A stretch of DNA of 32,373 nt from Enterococcus italicus DSM 15952 (GTDB lineage Bacteria; Bacillota; Bacilli; Lactobacillales; Enterococcaceae), in assembly GCF_000185365.1 (NCBI RefSeq), contig NZ_GL622241.1:1789066-1821438 (forward strand), written 5' to 3'. A model generated the notes under the pieces. It saw only the letters and a program-made list of their open reading frames with translations. It did not search any database and was not told where the DNA came from. The position numbers were made by a program, and so were the translations under genes. Shown in pieces: positions 1-6,569 of the stretch (the first letter of the stretch is position 1; the number at the start of each line of letters is the position of its first letter).

Positions 1-98
1 ACTATTTCATTGTCCTATTGACGGGGTGCACACCATGTCTCATACTTTTGGATTTTCTGGTCTTTGGCGTAGTAGCGAATCCTAGCTCGTCGTGGGTA
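1..98. other. left-edge intergenic sequence, possible IS3-family end
   Basis: No gene is supported here. Bases 10-36 read like the outer end of an IS150-subgroup IS3 element: a TTGTCC start, a GGGGT core and a trailing CACACCA. No transposase is visible because the window begins at this point. The assignment is from memory of terminal-repeat style only and is weak. Confidence 0.2.
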
Positions 99-848
99 TT
101 ATGCTATGCTGTTAGGAACAATCGCAAAGACGCGTGCAGTAAAACCAGTTGCCTCTTTGATTTTCGTCGCTCCGACAAAAATGATTCCACCTGTTGCTGG
201 AAGCTCTGAAAGATTCGTCAAGACTTCCACCTGATAATTATTTTGCGTTAGCCAATACCGCTCTCCCACCAAATCATTATTTTTGCGGTAATCAATAGCG
301 GCATCTGTATCCAATGTCTCATGGCCAATCGCCTTTATCTGACGCTCTTCATGTAAAAACTTTAATGCTTCCAGTGACCAGCCCGGCGTATGCGAGTTGC
401 CATCTTCATCCTGATTGTAAAAATCAGCAGGCTCACCAAATCGCGCAGACCATCCACTCGCAAAGGCAACAAAACTATCCGGTGAAATCTTGCCATGCTT
501 TTGTTCAAATGCAAGGATATCTTCGACCGACAATCGGTAGTCATGGTTTTGCTTGACTTGCTCTTCTTTGTGAATCACATACAATGGAAGCACAAGTTCT
601 TTTAATGACAACTCATCCAAACTTCTGCCTTCCTCCCAAAAATGGACAGGGGCGTCAATATGCGTACCATACTGTGAGGCCAATGTATATTTTTTGGCGT
701 AAAACCCATCCGCCGCTACTGTAAAAAGTGTCTGCTCTTCAATCGGTTTAAACGCTGGAAAATACGGGATTTCTGGATGAACCAAATGGGTCAAATCAAT
801 CCACTGTTGCTGCTTCAAAAAAGTCAGTTGTTCCGTTAAGTTACTCAT
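99..848 (-). CDS. cyclase family protein (kynurenine-formamidase-like metal hydrolase)
   Basis: This 249-residue protein matches the cyclase/kynurenine formamidase-like family (PF04199), which are cytosolic metal-dependent hydrolases of amides or lactones. The family's metal-binding signature is visible as GTHIDAPVHF near residues 61-70 (H, D and H ligands), and a second conserved block, IGHETLDTDAA, lies near residue 175. Length is normal for the family. The ATG has a good GGAGGG Shine-Dalgarno and a strong promoter upstream. It appears to be monocistronic; the next gene upstream, the ABC-F protein, has its stop 100 bases away. No kynurenine-pathway gene is nearby, so the substrate is unknown and calling it KynB would be over-reading. 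Confidence 0.85.
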   Translation of the reverse strand: MSNLTEQLTFLKQQQWIDLTHLVHPEIPYFPAFKPIEEQTLFTVAADGFYAKKYTLASQYGTHIDAPVHFWEEGRSLDELSLKELVLPLYVIHKEEQVKQNHDYRLSVEDILAFEQKHGKISPDSFVAFASGWSARFGEPADFYNQDEDGNSHTPGWSLEALKFLHEERQIKAIGHETLDTDAAIDYRKNNDLVGERYWLTQNNYQVEVLTNLSELPATGGIIFVGATKIKEATGFTARVFAIVPNSIA

Positions 849-888
849 AGTATGCTCCCTCCATTATCAAAAGGTTTAAATTTGACTT

Positions 889-917
889 AATATAACAGAG
901 CCACGTTACTTTGTCAA
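889..917 (-). promoter_or_regulatory. sigma-A promoter of the cyclase-family gene
   Basis: On the minus strand, TTGACA (917..912) and TATATT (894..889) are separated by exactly 17 bases. This is nearly consensus and lies about 40 bases upstream of the start codon. Confidence 0.75.
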
Positions 918-947
918 AAGCTTTCTAGTACAAATAATTGCAGGATC

Positions 948-2450
948 TTACCCTTTTGCGACGACCAGAGTTTTCGTAGCAATTCGTTCAATGAAACGAG
1001 CATCATGCTCAACAAAAATCATTGTCGGCTTTGCCATAAGAATAAGTTCTTCGAGTTGCTTGTGATTAAATACATCTAGATAATTTAAAGGCTCATCCCA
1101 AACGAATAAATGTGCTGGTGTAGTCAGTGATTTAGCCAATTCTACTCGTTTTCGTTGCCCCATACTCATGTCTTCGATACGAGTATGAAAAACTGATCTT
1201 TCCACTCCTAGTTTTCTTAAATTATTTAAAAACTCTTCATAAACTAAGCCATTCTTTTGCGCAAACTCCGCTAAGGTCCCTCGATTGTCCTCATAATTTT
1301 GGCGAACAGTGCTAATTTTCAGCCCATTGGCAACTAACAGTGTACCCCGAGTAATCCCTGAAAATTCACCTATTACAGACTTTAAAATCGAGGACTTACC
1401 CGACCCATTTACGCCACAGACAGCTAGCCGTTCCCCTTGATTTACTTGAAAGTCCAATGGTTGAAATAGCGACTGATCATATTCAAGTTGTAGCGCCTCT
1501 GCAGTAAGGACTGTCTGATGATGTGAGGTTTGCACATTCATCTTTAACTCATCAACATATTCCTGGTCCTTTAAAAGTGTTTTCTTTTCATTTGCTTGCT
1601 TTTGTATACGTTGGACGATGGCTTTTGATCGTTTCATCGCTCGGGCAGCATCGGCGCCAATCGCTCCTTTATTCAGTCCTCTTTTTTCCGTATCCACAAA
1701 GCCTCGTTTGCGATTTACCTTGTCTTTTTCTCTGGAATGAGACCATTCTGCTTTTTCAGTCGCCGATTGTTCCAGCCGATTAATTTCTCTTTTTAATTTT
1801 TGATTTTTTTCCTGTTCAAACTTATCTCGCCGTTCTTTCTGCTCTTCATAGATGCTATAGTTTCCTTTAGAAAGAACCAATTGACTTTTCTCAATAGATA
1901 AAATGTGGTTAACCACTGCATCGACAAATGCTCGATCATGGCTGACTAACATGAATCCTCTCGTCTTATTTTTCAAATAAGTGATTACTTGTTGACGTGC
2001 AAGCATATCTAGATGGTTGGTCGGCTCGTCAATCAATGGGTAAGCTTTCTCGTCTACGAATAATCCTGCTAACAGCACTTTCGTTTGTTCTCCTCCAGAT
2101 AAAGTGTCAAATGGTCGCCATAATACATTCTCAGCAACTTCTAGTAATCGTAATTCTCTCTCAACCTTCCAAGTCTCCCCATCTGAAAGATCTTGCAGGA
2201 TTTCGAAAGTCATTCTTCGCTTATCAGGCACTGTTTGTGGGAAATAGTAGAGAGTTTGTTGATGACAAATCGTCCCTTGATGAGGCAATTTACCTTCTAA
2301 AAGCTTTAGCAGTGTTGTTTTTCCCCTGCCGTTGCGACCAATCAAGCCTAGTTTCCACTCAGTTTGGATTGTTAGCGTTGTTTTATCAAAAATATTTTTT
2401 TCTTGGCTACCATAGCCAAAGGTGAGTTTTTTTAATTCAATGGTAGACAT
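948..2450 (-). CDS. lsa: Lsa-family ABC-F ribosomal protection protein
   Basis: This 500-residue protein has two ABC ATPase domains in one chain and no membrane segments, which is the ABC-F architecture. ABC-F antibiotic-resistance proteins bind the ribosomal E site and dislodge lincosamides, pleuromutilins and streptogramin A. Domain 1 has Walker A GRNGRGKTT (about residue 38), signature LSGGEQTK and Walker B IDEPTNHLD. A charged inter-domain linker runs roughly from residue 200 to 300. Domain 2 has GVNGSGKSS, a degenerate signature MSMGQRKR and Walker B-like WDEPLNYLD. The 500-residue length and the degenerate second signature fit Lsa(A)-like proteins. Whether it confers resistance or is an intrinsic orthologue cannot be read from sequence. 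A long structured leader upstream points to drug-inducible expression. Confidence 0.88.
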   Translation of the reverse strand: MSTIELKKLTFGYGSQEKNIFDKTTLTIQTEWKLGLIGRNGRGKTTLLKLLEGKLPHQGTICHQQTLYYFPQTVPDKRRMTFEILQDLSDGETWKVERELRLLEVAENVLWRPFDTLSGGEQTKVLLAGLFVDEKAYPLIDEPTNHLDMLARQQVITYLKNKTRGFMLVSHDRAFVDAVVNHILSIEKSQLVLSKGNYSIYEEQKERRDKFEQEKNQKLKREINRLEQSATEKAEWSHSREKDKVNRKRGFVDTEKRGLNKGAIGADAARAMKRSKAIVQRIQKQANEKKTLLKDQEYVDELKMNVQTSHHQTVLTAEALQLEYDQSLFQPLDFQVNQGERLAVCGVNGSGKSSILKSVIGEFSGITRGTLLVANGLKISTVRQNYEDNRGTLAEFAQKNGLVYEEFLNNLRKLGVERSVFHTRIEDMSMGQRKRVELAKSLTTPAHLFVWDEPLNYLDVFNHKQLEELILMAKPTMIFVEHDARFIERIATKTLVVAKG

Positions 2451-2455
2451 TGTTC

Positions 2456-2502
2456 GCCCTCATTTCTTTGAATACCTGGCTATTTTCAAGATTGATGAGG
2501 GC
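2456..2502 (-). promoter_or_regulatory. Shine-Dalgarno-sequestering hairpin of the ABC-F gene
   Basis: GCCCTCAT (2502-2495) and ATGAGGGC (2463-2456) are perfect 8-bp complements on the transcript. The second arm contains the gene's GAGGG ribosome binding site, 6 bases from the ATG. The first arm could alternatively pair with GAGGG in the attenuator's 3' arm, which gives a ready switch between structures. Confidence 0.5.
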
Positions 2503-2506
2503 ACGC

Positions 2507-2623
2507 AAAAAAGACCCTCTATTGCAACTAAACCAATCTTGAAAATCTGCACACTTAGTCCTTGTTAGATCCTAAGTCTTTATGCAGCTTCAACAAATTG
2601 GATTAGTTAATCAATAGAGGATC
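2507..2623 (-). terminator. leader terminator/attenuator stem before ABC-F
   Basis: On the minus strand GATCCTCTATTG (2623-2612) pairs with CAATAGAGGGTC (2524-2513) over 12 bp with one G-U, followed directly by six Ts. The stem extends inward through AACTAATCC/GGTTTAGTT with one mismatch. Nested helices CTGCA/TGCAG and ACTTAG/CTAAGT close the apex. It lies upstream of the start codon, so it would end transcription prematurely unless disrupted. Confidence 0.6.
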
Positions 2624-2826
2624 CCTCACTTTCTACTGTTAGTAAAACACAACTAGAGACGAAAAACAACTATTCGTCTTTATTTGCGATCATGCTGCTC
2701 ACCAATTAGTTGTGTCCAAAGAAGAAGGTGCGATTAATCCTCGAGTTGACAAACGTAGAACCTGAATTGACGATTGAACAATTATGTTCCAATTTCAAAA
2801 AATAGTCCGTATTACACTTCAAGACC

Positions 2827-2862
2827 TCAGTAAACCAGAAGGAAATGAAAAGTGGTAATCAT
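2827..2862 (-). CDS. candidate 11-codon leader peptide MITTFHFLLVY
   Basis: An ATG at 2862 opens an 11-codon frame ending in TGA. AAAGGTGAT lies 8-9 bases upstream, a close match to the ribosome-binding consensus. It is the first ORF of the ABC-F leader, the right place for a drug-sensing upstream ORF whose ribosome stalling would alter downstream folding. A second tiny frame (MIANKDE, 2693-2670) has a poorer site. Neither has been shown to be translated. Confidence 0.4.
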   Translation of the reverse strand: MITTFHFLLVY

Positions 2863-2885
2863 ACAACCTATCACCTTTTATTTTA

Positions 2886-2952
2886 AACAAAAAAGAAGCC
2901 GCGAGAATCGTTTTCTAAATGCTTTCGCACCAACAATTCTCCGACTTCGTGG
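2886..2952 (-). terminator. hairpin terminator after tRNA-Lys
   Basis: Downstream of the tRNA on the minus strand, GAAGTCGGAGAAT pairs imperfectly with ATTCTCGCGGCTTC across a 20-base loop and is followed by six Ts. It separates the tRNA from the ABC-F leader, whose first Shine-Dalgarno starts only about 5 bases after the T run. Confidence 0.6.
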
Positions 2953-2965
2953 GTTTGGCACCCAA

Positions 2966-3038
<73 letters not shown>

Positions 3039-3057
3039 GTACCAAAAGTACTTTTAC

Positions 3058-3086
3058 ATAGTATCACCCGTATCAGAAAAATGCAA
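3058..3086 (-). promoter_or_regulatory. promoter of tRNA-Lys
   Basis: TTGCAT (3086-3081) and TACTAT (3063-3058) on the minus strand are separated by 17 bases, placing the transcription start about 12 bases before the tRNA. This suits a tRNA transcribed on its own. Confidence 0.6.
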
Positions 3087-3099
3087 GAGACTTTTGGAA

Positions 3100-3121
3100 G
3101 AAAAATAACAAATCTTGTTGT
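3100..3121 (-). terminator. weak terminator of the feo operon
   Basis: Immediately after the stop of the Cys-rich gene, a short stem AACAA/TTGTT is followed by ATTTTTCTT on the minus strand. It is small and AT-rich, so only weakly supported. Confidence 0.35.
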
Positions 3122-3268
3122 TTACTTTGTTTTACTTAAAGCTTGAGCATCTTTCGCTGGGCAGCTACAATTGCACTGTTCACAATGCTGTGATTTGCCT
3201 GTTACTTGTCGATAAACAATGTAGGCTGCTGTCACAAAAATTAAGACTGCTAAAATAATCGTGGCCAT
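3122..3268 (-). CDS. FeoB-associated Cys-rich membrane protein
   Basis: A 48-residue protein starting MATIILAVLIFV. One N-terminal membrane segment (about residues 3-19) is followed by a short tail with the cluster CEQCNCSC (residues 29-36) and a Lys-rich end. This is the build of the FeoB-associated Cys-rich family (PF12669), found next to feoB in Firmicutes and thought to assist or gate ferrous-iron uptake in the way FeoC does elsewhere. The start lies 3 bases after the feoB stop, with a GAAGG site inside the feoB end, so it is the third gene of the operon. It is easily missed because of its size. Confidence 0.88.
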   Translation of the reverse strand: MATIILAVLIFVTAAYIVYRQVTGKSQHCEQCNCSCPAKDAQALSKTK

Positions 3269-3271
3269 TTT

Positions 3272-5428
3272 TTATCCTTCCTTCATACTTGGTACGACAG
3301 TCGTTACTTCGATAATTCGTTCTTTTGGTTTACGGATAATTTGATAGACAAGGAATGCAAGTACAAGCACGCTTAGGGCTGTTTCAAGACCAATTGTTCC
3401 CCCTTCAAATAACACATGACCAAATTGATACGTCATAAAGCTGACCAGATACGCCAAGCCGCATTGGTAACCAATTGCCGTCATAGTCCATTTTAACGTC
3501 CCCATTTCACGTCTGATTGCACCAATCGCTGCAAAACATGGTGCACATAAGAGATTAAAGACTAAAAATGAATATGCTGCGACAGGTGTAAAGTCGGCAT
3601 GCAACAATGACCAGACTTCCTTGCCGTTATCTGAGACTGATCCAAGATGACCATATAAGATACCAAATGTTCCAATAACATTCTCTTTGGCTACTAATCC
3701 GGTAATCGTCGCGACTGCTCCTTGCCAGACACCCCATCCAAGTGGTTTGAATATAGGAGCAAGCCAGCCACCGAATGTAGCAAGCATGCTTTGTTCACCT
3801 GGTACTTCTAGCAAGACAAAGTTAAACTTGAACGTAAACCAAATGAAGATGGTCGAGACAAAGATAATCGTACCGGCTTTTTTAACAAATGATTTGGCAC
3901 GAAGAAAGGTTTGATTCAAAATACTTCTTAATTGTGGCAAATGATATGCAGGTAGCTCCATGATAAAGGGTGCTGGATCTCCTGAAAAAAGCCGAGTCTT
4001 CTTTAAAGCAATCCCAGATAAGACAATTGATGTGATACCAAGGAAGTAAGCAGATGGTGCAACCCAGCTTGCATTTGGAAAGAAGGCGCCAGCGACCAAT
4101 GCAATAATTGGAAGCTTTGCGGAACATGGCATAAAGGTCGTAATCATGACAGTCAAGCGGCGATCTTTTTCATTTTCAATCGTCCGACTCGCCATGACAC
4201 CCGGCACCCCACAACCAGTCGCAATCAACATGGGAATGAACGACTTCCCGGAAAGGCCAAACTTACGGAAAATTCGATCCATTACAAAGGCAATCCGTGA
4301 CATGTATCCACAGTCTTCGAGAATGGCTAAGCATAAAAACAAAACAATCAATTGAGGCAAGAAGCCGAGAACTGCTCCGACGCCTGCGATAATGCCATTA
4401 ATGATTAAATCTTGCATCCAGCTTGCCACTTGCCATTGGACCAAAGTTTTCTCTACAAAGTCGGGCACAATGGAACCAAAAAGCACATCGTTTACCCAAT
4501 CCGTCCCAAATCCTCCGATACTTTGAATCGCTAAGTAATACATCCCCCACATAATAAAGGCAAAAATCGGTAACGCTAAGACACGATGGGTCACCACGCG
4601 GTCAATATGATCACTCATCTTTAAGAAATGACTTTTTTCATCTACTGTACACAATGCCATCAGCTTCGTAATAAATTCATAGCGTTCATTGACCAGAATT
4701 GCATCGCTACTATCTTGAAAAATCTTTTCAGCAATTGCTACAATTTCTTCAATTTCTTTTCGCTGCAAACTACTTAAATCTAGCTCCTCATACGCACGAG
4801 TATCTCGTTCAAAAAGCTTGGTGGCGTACCATCTTGTTTGACTTGGACAGACGGTGTTGCCTAATACATCACTAATTTCATCTAAAGCTGCCTCTACGCG
4901 GGCATCATAGGACGGGTAATGGACCGTTTCTGGATTGTTTTCAATCATATGTGTCGTTGTCTTCATCAATTCATCGATACCTTGCTTTTTGATTGCACTG
5001 ATTCCGACGACTGGTACTCCTAATCCATATGCGAGTTTCTCCAAGTTAATCGTGCGGCCATTCTTTTTCATTAGATCCATCATATTCACTGCCACCATGA
5101 CTGGACTGCCGGTCTCCATGAGCTGCGTGGTCAAATACAAATTCCGCTCCAGATTGGTACCGTCTACGATATTGACAATGGCAGTCGGTCGACCTTGAAG
5201 AAGATAGTCTCTAGCGACAATTTCTTCCGGTGTGTATGGCGCAAGTGAGTAGATACCTGGAAGATCTTGAATTAGGATTTGTTTGTTCTTACGATAAGTT
5301 CCCGATTTTCGTTCCACAGTAACACCTGGCCAGTTACCGACGGATTGTGTCGCGCCGGTTAGCAAATTAAACACGCTCGTTTTGCCACTATTGGGGTTAC
5401 CAGTCAGTGCAAGTTGCCATTGATTCAT
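3272..5428 (-). CDS. feoB: ferrous iron transporter FeoB
   Basis: This 718-residue membrane protein imports Fe(II). The N-terminal G domain shows G1 GNPNSGKTS (about residues 10-18), G3 DLPG (about 55) and G4 NMMD (about 115), followed by the helical GDI-like region to about 270. The rest holds two Gate motifs within many hydrophobic helices, including GCGVPGVMASR (about 405) and CAPCFAAIGAIRRE (about 630). Length is slightly below the E. coli protein but normal for Firmicutes. Its ATG overlaps the feoA stop (ATGA), which indicates translational coupling. It is expected to be Fur-repressed through the box upstream of feoA. Confidence 0.96.
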   Translation of the reverse strand: MNQWQLALTGNPNSGKTSVFNLLTGATQSVGNWPGVTVERKSGTYRKNKQILIQDLPGIYSLAPYTPEEIVARDYLLQGRPTAIVNIVDGTNLERNLYLTTQLMETGSPVMVAVNMMDLMKKNGRTINLEKLAYGLGVPVVGISAIKKQGIDELMKTTTHMIENNPETVHYPSYDARVEAALDEISDVLGNTVCPSQTRWYATKLFERDTRAYEELDLSSLQRKEIEEIVAIAEKIFQDSSDAILVNERYEFITKLMALCTVDEKSHFLKMSDHIDRVVTHRVLALPIFAFIMWGMYYLAIQSIGGFGTDWVNDVLFGSIVPDFVEKTLVQWQVASWMQDLIINGIIAGVGAVLGFLPQLIVLFLCLAILEDCGYMSRIAFVMDRIFRKFGLSGKSFIPMLIATGCGVPGVMASRTIENEKDRRLTVMITTFMPCSAKLPIIALVAGAFFPNASWVAPSAYFLGITSIVLSGIALKKTRLFSGDPAPFIMELPAYHLPQLRSILNQTFLRAKSFVKKAGTIIFVSTIFIWFTFKFNFVLLEVPGEQSMLATFGGWLAPIFKPLGWGVWQGAVATITGLVAKENVIGTFGILYGHLGSVSDNGKEVWSLLHADFTPVAAYSFLVFNLLCAPCFAAIGAIRREMGTLKWTMTAIGYQCGLAYLVSFMTYQFGHVLFEGGTIGLETALSVLVLAFLVYQIIRKPKERIIEVTTVVPSMKEG

Positions 5429-5895
5429 GCTTCGTCCACCCTTTCCATCAAAATATGTGCTGCTTCTTCTTTGCGAAGCGTCAATGCGTAGCCACGTAGC
5501 TTCACTTCGATCGGGTCACCAAGCGGAGCTAATTTTTGAACGGTAATGGTCACATTTTTTGTGACCCCCATATCCATCAACCGACGACGGACCGCTCCTT
5601 GACCGTACAAGTTGACGACTTTGCCTGTTTCACCGACTGTAAGCTGATCTAGAGATAGCCATTCATTGTGACTTGTGACTTCACCCACTTCTATTTTTTG
5701 GAGCAAAGCGACTTCCAAAGCAACACGGGTCTTTTGAACAGATACAATGGCACTTTTGGCATCACGCTGAACAACGGTCACGCGATTGCCTTTTGTTAAA
5801 CCTAATCGTTGCAAATGAAAGCGTACAGAATCTTCTATTGTTATATTATTCACTTGATAAATCACGCCAATTTCACACTTATCTAATGTTGTCAT
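5425..5895 (-). CDS. feoA: FeoA, two tandem FeoA domains
   Basis: A 156-residue cytosolic partner of FeoB. A typical FeoA is about 75 residues; this one is twice that, with two SH3-like FeoA domains in series. Domain 1 covers about residues 1-72 (VRFHLQRLGLTKGNRVTVVQ). Domain 2 covers about 78-156 (GAVRRRLMDMGVTKNVTITV, then the conserved PLGDPIEVKLRGYALTLR). Domain 2 is closer to the family consensus, and domain 1 lacks the PLGDP block. The gene overlaps feoB by 4 bases. The AGGAG site sits unusually far, about 13 bases, from the ATG. Upstream lie a Fur box and a second palindrome. Confidence 0.92.
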   Translation of the reverse strand: MTTLDKCEIGVIYQVNNITIEDSVRFHLQRLGLTKGNRVTVVQRDAKSAIVSVQKTRVALEVALLQKIEVGEVTSHNEWLSLDQLTVGETGKVVNLYGQGAVRRRLMDMGVTKNVTITVQKLAPLGDPIEVKLRGYALTLRKEEAAHILMERVDEA

Positions 5896-5930
5896 TGTCT
5901 AAAAAAACTCCTACTATCCTTTTTTAGATT

Positions 5931-5947
5931 AGTGATAACCTATCACT
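5931..5947. promoter_or_regulatory. perfect 7-3-7 palindrome upstream of feoA (second operator candidate)
   Basis: AGTGATA-ACC-TATCACT is a perfect inverted repeat between the Fur box and the feoA start. Its position in the 5' leader or core promoter suits a repressor site. It is not a clear Fur box, so the regulator is unknown. Confidence 0.4.
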
Positions 5948-5953
5948 CTATTT

Positions 5954-5972
5954 GCAATTGAGAATCATTATC
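5954..5972 (-). promoter_or_regulatory. Fur box of the feo operon
   Basis: On the minus strand GATAATGATTCTCAATTGC matches the 19-bp Fur consensus (GATAATGATAATCATTATC) at about 14 positions, perfectly in the left half. It lies about 60 bases upstream of feoA. An iron-uptake operon is the expected target. Confidence 0.75.
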
Positions 5973-6119
5973 ATCAATGTATACCTATTTTTAAAGACTG
6001 TCAATTTTATCTTTATAACTTTTTCTTCACAAGAAAAAATTCTTTGACTAATTCTTACTAATTTAAGTTTCCCGTTGGTGTTGTCTTATCAAGTTTTCTT
6101 TTATTATTTTCATGAATAA

Positions 6120-6167
6120 ACACAACAATTAGTGTCATATTGAATTCACAAACACAATATATAGTAT
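6120..6167 (+). promoter_or_regulatory. pair of NrdR boxes upstream of nrdH
   Basis: Two 16-bp sites resemble the NrdR box ACAC-A-T-T-GTGT pattern: ACACAACAATTAGTGT at 6120-6135 and ACACAATATATAGTAT at 6152-6167. Their starts are 32 bases apart, three helical turns, the usual spacing for cooperative NrdR binding. The second ends 7 bases before the -35 element. NrdR is the universal bacterial repressor of ribonucleotide reductase genes. Confidence 0.7.
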
Positions 6168-6174
6168 ATTTATA

Positions 6175-6203
6175 TTGACATTTTCAGCTTGCTACATTAG
6201 TAT
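6175..6203 (+). promoter_or_regulatory. promoter of nrdHEF
   Basis: TTGACA (6175-6180) and TAGTAT (6198-6203) are separated by 17 bases and lie directly downstream of the NrdR boxes and about 40 bases before nrdH. The rest of the 347-base gap between feoA and nrdH shows only AT-rich sequence and no gene. Confidence 0.7.
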
Positions 6204-6242
6204 TTTCTCATAAGCAAGTTTCATGTACTGGAGGAATATACT

Positions 6243-6470
6243 ATGAACGTAAAATTATTTTCAAAGAACAACTGCATGCAATGCAAAATGGCAAAACGCT
6301 TTTTAACAGAAAATGACGTCACTTTTGAAGAAATTAATATCGATGATCAACCTGAATATATTGACTACTTAAAAGAACATGGCTTCCAAAGTGTGCCTGT
6401 GGTTTTATCTGATGCTACTGCGGCTATTATCGGCTTCCGCCCAGATCAATTACGCCAATTAGCAAGTTAA
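6243..6470 (+). CDS. nrdH: glutaredoxin-like NrdH redoxin
   Basis: A 75-residue protein with the thioredoxin fold and active site CMQC at residues 12-15, the NrdH-type CxxC. It reduces the C-terminal cysteine pair of NrdE, using electrons from thioredoxin reductase. The C-terminal region with SVPVV and GFRPDQL is typical of NrdH and binds the reductase rather than glutathione. The start has a GGAGG site. It is the first gene of nrdH-nrdE-nrdF, and a terminator-like stem follows it. Confidence 0.95.
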   Translation: MNVKLFSKNNCMQCKMAKRFLTENDVTFEEINIDDQPEYIDYLKEHGFQSVPVVLSDATAAIIGFRPDQLRQLAS

Positions 6471-6502
6471 TTCACAGATTAAAAAAAGCAATGATGTGAG
6501 TT

Positions 6503-6543
6503 GGATTTGACGGTCCCTTGACGCAAATCCTTCTTTTTTATTT
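6503..6543 (+). terminator. intercistronic hairpin between nrdH and nrdE
   Basis: GGATTTG (6503-6509) pairs with CAAATCC (6524-6530) and is followed by TTCTTTTTTATTT. It is a partial rho-independent terminator that would make nrdH transcripts more abundant than nrdEF, or protect the 3' end of a processed nrdH mRNA. Confidence 0.6.
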
Positions 6544-6569
6544 CAAGAAAAAGAAAAGGTTGTGTTTTC

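Larger units (their letters stand above)
2451..2880 (-). promoter_or_regulatory. structured leader of the ABC-F gene (putative antibiotic-responsive attenuator)
   Basis: This gene-free stretch is full of nested inverted repeats that all read into the ABC-F gene. In transcript order it holds a short ORF with a good Shine-Dalgarno (2862-2827), a 9-bp perfect hairpin (arms 2707-2715 and 2647-2655), a long terminator-like stem ending in a U run (2623-2507), and an 8-bp stem that covers the gene's own Shine-Dalgarno (2502-2456). Leader-peptide-controlled attenuation is established for ABC-F genes such as Listeria lmo0919 and Bacillus vmlR. Its use here is inferred. No convincing promoter was found inside the leader; transcription may come from the tRNA-Lys promoter. 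Confidence 0.65.

Noticed and set aside
2670-2693. Leader peptide MIANKDE
   Set aside because: Its ribosome site (GGTGAG at short spacing) is poor compared with the ORF at 2862. It is kept only as an alternative.
5990-6110. Gene or small RNA in the feoA-nrdH gap
   Set aside because: The stretch is AT-rich with one short TTTTTCTT/AAGAAAAA repeat but no ORF with a ribosome site and no terminator-promoter pair.
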